NCBI GenBank assembly: GCA_023141985.1
Contig: JAGLKH010000159.1
Coordinates: 1-7,701, forward strand
Source: Flavobacteriaceae bacterium
Lineage (GTDB): Bacteria > Bacteroidota > Bacteroidia > Flavobacteriales > Flavobacteriaceae
Direction: 5' to 3'
Length of the DNA: 7,701 nucleotides
Position 1 is the stretch's first letter. Each line of letters opens with the position of its first letter. The notes beneath the pieces are model-generated. The model was not told where the DNA came from. It ran no database searches and saw only the letters and a list, made by a program, of their open reading frames with translations. Positions 6,305 through 7,701 of this stretch are shown here, one piece after another. The position numbers and the translations under genes are program-made.

Positions 6305-6339
6305 TTTAACATTCTTTAATCATTCAATCCCTACTTTTG
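6305..6339 (+). promoter_or_regulatory. Promoter of the yceI-type gene
   Basis: TACTTTTG (6332-6339) is a perfect TAnnTTTG -7 box on the plus strand. The -33 element is degenerate: TTTA at 6305-6308, 23 bases upstream, at the end of a T-run. The start point would be near 6343-6346, leaving a leader of about 20 bases to the ATG at 6365, which has an A-rich start region (AAAGAAAAACACTA) and no Shine-Dalgarno sequence. Confidence 0.6.
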
Positions 6340-6364
6340 TTAGCAACACTAAAGAAAAACACTA

Positions 6365-7006
6365 ATGAAGACAAACATTTTAAACCTATTTACCATAGTA
6401 GCAATAGGAATTGCTATTGTTGGATTTAAAAACAAAACTGAAGAAGCAACTGCATCACATACAGAGAGTTCTAAATCATTTAAAGCAGACATTGTTAAAT
6501 ACACAGCAAATGTTGAAGAATCTACTATTAATTGGCAAGGTTTTAAACCAACAGGATCTCATATAGGTACAATTAACTTAATAAGTGGTGTTTTTACAAC
6601 AAATGATGGTAAAATAGATGGTGGCTCATTTGTATTTGACATGAGCTCTATTAAAGAAAGTAAAGATAATGCCAGATTAGAAGGCCATTTAAAGAGTTCT
6701 GACTTTTTTGATGTTGAAAAATTTCCAAGTGCTCGTTTTGAAATTACCAGCCTTGAAGAAAAAGATGGTAATACCTTATTATCTGGAAACTTAATTCTTA
6801 AAGATATTACGAATTCTGTTGTTTTTCCTGTTTCAATAACTCATAAAGATGACACTCTAACACTGTCAAGTGAAGTGTTTACTATAGACAGATCAAAATG
6901 GAATGTGCGTTATGGCTCAAAATCTTTTTTTGATGATTTAAAAGATAAATTTATTAACGACGATATTGAGTTAAAGATCACTATTAAGGCTAAGAAGTCT
7001 ATTTAA
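6365..7006 (+). CDS. YceI-family protein, exported or membrane-anchored
   Basis: YceI-family proteins are lipocalin-like beta barrels. Structurally studied members bind polyprenyl or other long hydrophobic ligands, and some are induced by base or osmotic stress; the physiological role is often unknown. This one has 213 residues. A hydrophobic N-terminus (about 5-21) follows a Lys at position 2, giving a signal peptide or anchor, and a Ser/Thr/Glu-rich spacer runs to about 40. The YceI domain spans about 45-211 and includes NWQGFKPTGSHIGTI (56-70), the family core HLKSSDFFDVEKFPSARFEIT (108-128) and the late segment FTIDRSKWNVRYGS (172-185). There is no cysteine near the signal, so it is not a lipoprotein, unlike many Bacteroidota YceI proteins. 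The gene is divergent from grpE, has its own promoter and is followed by a hairpin terminator, so it appears monocistronic. The ligand cannot be inferred. Confidence 0.93.
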   Translation: MKTNILNLFTIVAIGIAIVGFKNKTEEATASHTESSKSFKADIVKYTANVEESTINWQGFKPTGSHIGTINLISGVFTTNDGKIDGGSFVFDMSSIKESKDNARLEGHLKSSDFFDVEKFPSARFEITSLEEKDGNTLLSGNLILKDITNSVVFPVSITHKDDTLTLSSEVFTIDRSKWNVRYGSKSFFDDLKDKFINDDIELKITIKAKKSI

Positions 7007-7033
7007 ACTGTCATTACGGGACAGAACGTAAAG

Positions 7034-7055
7034 AAAATGTCCAGTGGACATTTTT
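7034..7055 (+). terminator. Hairpin terminator after the yceI-type gene
   Basis: AAAATGTCC (7034-7042) and GGACATTTT (7046-7054) form a perfect 9-bp stem with an AGT loop. The A-tract before and T-tract after the GC-containing core make it a typical short terminator that could work in both directions. It begins 28 bases past the stop at 7006. It may instead be the palindromic part of a dispersed repeat that includes the GC-rich bases to its right. Confidence 0.6.
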
Positions 7056-7095
7056 AGTGATAGGGCCAGATGGCGCAGAGGAGAGCGACTTAAGT
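7056..7095. other. Short GC-rich stretch of unknown nature
   Basis: Bases 7061-7090 contain 19 G or C out of 30, about twice what the surroundings suggest, with a small dyad GCCA-GA-TGGC. No open frame, tRNA fold or promoter is recognised. It directly follows the hairpin at 7034-7055, so the two may belong to one intergenic repeat unit. The rest of the spacer up to 7205 is AT-rich, and I see no confident promoter for the next gene in it. Confidence 0.4.
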
Positions 7096-7205
7096 AATCT
7101 TTTTAATTGAAACTGAATATATCTTAACATTGTAGCTAATTTGATATTGAGCCAATTATATACTAAGCTAAAAAAGGTTCGAATAAATAAACTAAATTTA
7201 ATACT

Positions 7206-7701
7206 ATGAAAAAGCTAAAAAAAGAAGACATCAATCAGGAAGTTTTTGATTTATATGATGACTATGCTCATAATAAAATTGAAAGAAGGCAGTTTATTGA
7301 AAAGCTATCACTGTATGCAATAGGAGGTATAACCATTCCATCTCTACTTAGCTTTATAATGCCAAATTATATAGATTCCATTTTAATTAAACCAAATGAT
7401 CCAAGGTTGAAATCCGAATATATTACCTATGAATCTCCTAAAGGTGGTGGAAGTATTCGTGGCCTTTTTTCTAAACCCCTTGAAGCGAAAACCAAGTTAC
7501 CGGGAATTATCGTAGTTCATGAAAATAGAGGACTTAATCCATATATTGAAGACGTAGGAAGGAGAGCAGCAGTAGAAGGATTTATAACCTTAGCACCAGA
7601 TGCACTAACACCTCTAGGTGGCTATCCGGGTAATGATGATGATGGGAGAGCATTACAAAGAAAACGAGACCGCAATAAGATGCTTGAGGACTTTATTGCA
7701 G
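7206..7701 (+). CDS. Dienelactone-hydrolase-family alpha/beta hydrolase with Tat-type leader (3' end outside window)
   Basis: The visible 165 codons begin MKKLKKEDIN. A charged N-region of about 26 residues leads to R27-R28-QFIEK and then a hydrophobic stretch (about 34-51). This matches the twin-arginine pattern RRxFxxK and suggests export of the folded enzyme. The mature part starts the dienelactone hydrolase fold: YITYESPKGGGSIRGLFSKP (72-91), then PGIIVVHENRGLNPYIEDVGRR (99-120). HENRG supplies the conserved acidic residue E106, equivalent to the active-site Glu of classical dienelactone hydrolase. The catalytic Cys/Asp/His triad would come later and is not in view, so catalytic competence cannot be judged. 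Most such proteins are annotated as carboxymethylenebutenolidase, but true substrates are usually untested. The start has an A/T-rich upstream region with no Shine-Dalgarno sequence. The gene is separated from yceI by a terminator and about 150 further bases, so it is probably transcribed independently. Confidence 0.88.
   Translation, partial: MKKLKKEDINQEVFDLYDDYAHNKIERRQFIEKLSLYAIGGITIPSLLSFIMPNYIDSILIKPNDPRLKSEYITYESPKGGGSIRGLFSKPLEAKTKLPGIIVVHENRGLNPYIEDVGRRAAVEGFITLAPDALTPLGGYPGNDDDGRALQRKRDRNKMLEDFIA

Noticed and set aside
6197..6364. A search for a CIRCE/HrcA element before grpE.
   Set aside because: No TTAGCACTC-N9-GAGTGCTAA or close variant was found; the dyads present differ in sequence and spacing.
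7174..7187. GGTTCGAAT, which resembles the T-arm of a tRNA.
   Set aside because: The closing CC and all other tRNA arms are missing. It is an isolated 9-base match without an acceptor stem or D-arm, so neither a tRNA gene nor a convincing attachment site.

Overview
The window looks like a piece of a low-GC Bacteroidota chromosome, most likely family Flavobacteriaceae. The evidence is strong A+T richness, mostly A-rich start regions without Shine-Dalgarno sequences, two perfect TAnnTTTG -7 promoter boxes (the Bacteroidota sigma-A type), and a DnaJ whose zinc domain has the reduced form I associate with flavobacteria. No insertion sequence, phage gene, tRNA, rRNA or CRISPR array is visible. Most of the window is ordinary conserved core genome; the more unusual signals are in leaders and intergenic dyads.

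Positions 1-4202 (minus strand) hold a tight four-gene run, read right to left: ABC-2 exporter ATPase, ABC-2 exporter permease, MscS-type mechanosensitive channel, and a sigma-54-dependent response regulator that runs off the left edge. Gaps are 2, 3 and 10 bases, so one transcript is likely. The first three encode the membrane and ATPase parts of an exporter plus an osmotic safety valve. The last is a phosphorylation-controlled activator whose kinase partner is not in view.

Positions 4203-4511 hold no gene. They carry two tandem intrinsic terminators, both oriented for transcripts arriving from dnaJ, and probably the promoter of the exporter run. Positions 4512-6196 (minus strand) are the grpE-dnaJ chaperone operon, without dnaK or hrcA nearby. 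GrpE is the nucleotide exchange factor and DnaJ the J-domain co-chaperone of DnaK. A GC-rich hairpin just before dnaJ contains the only strong Shine-Dalgarno-like sequence I saw at a gene start in the window.

Positions 6197-6364 are a divergent promoter region between grpE and a plus-strand YceI-family gene (6365-7006). The grpE promoter is the better formed of the two and is overlapped by two small dyads. Past yceI come a symmetrical hairpin terminator and a short, unusually GC-rich stretch (7056-7095). The last gene is the start of a dienelactone-hydrolase-family protein with a twin-arginine-type leader (7206 to the right edge), cut before its catalytic nucleophile.
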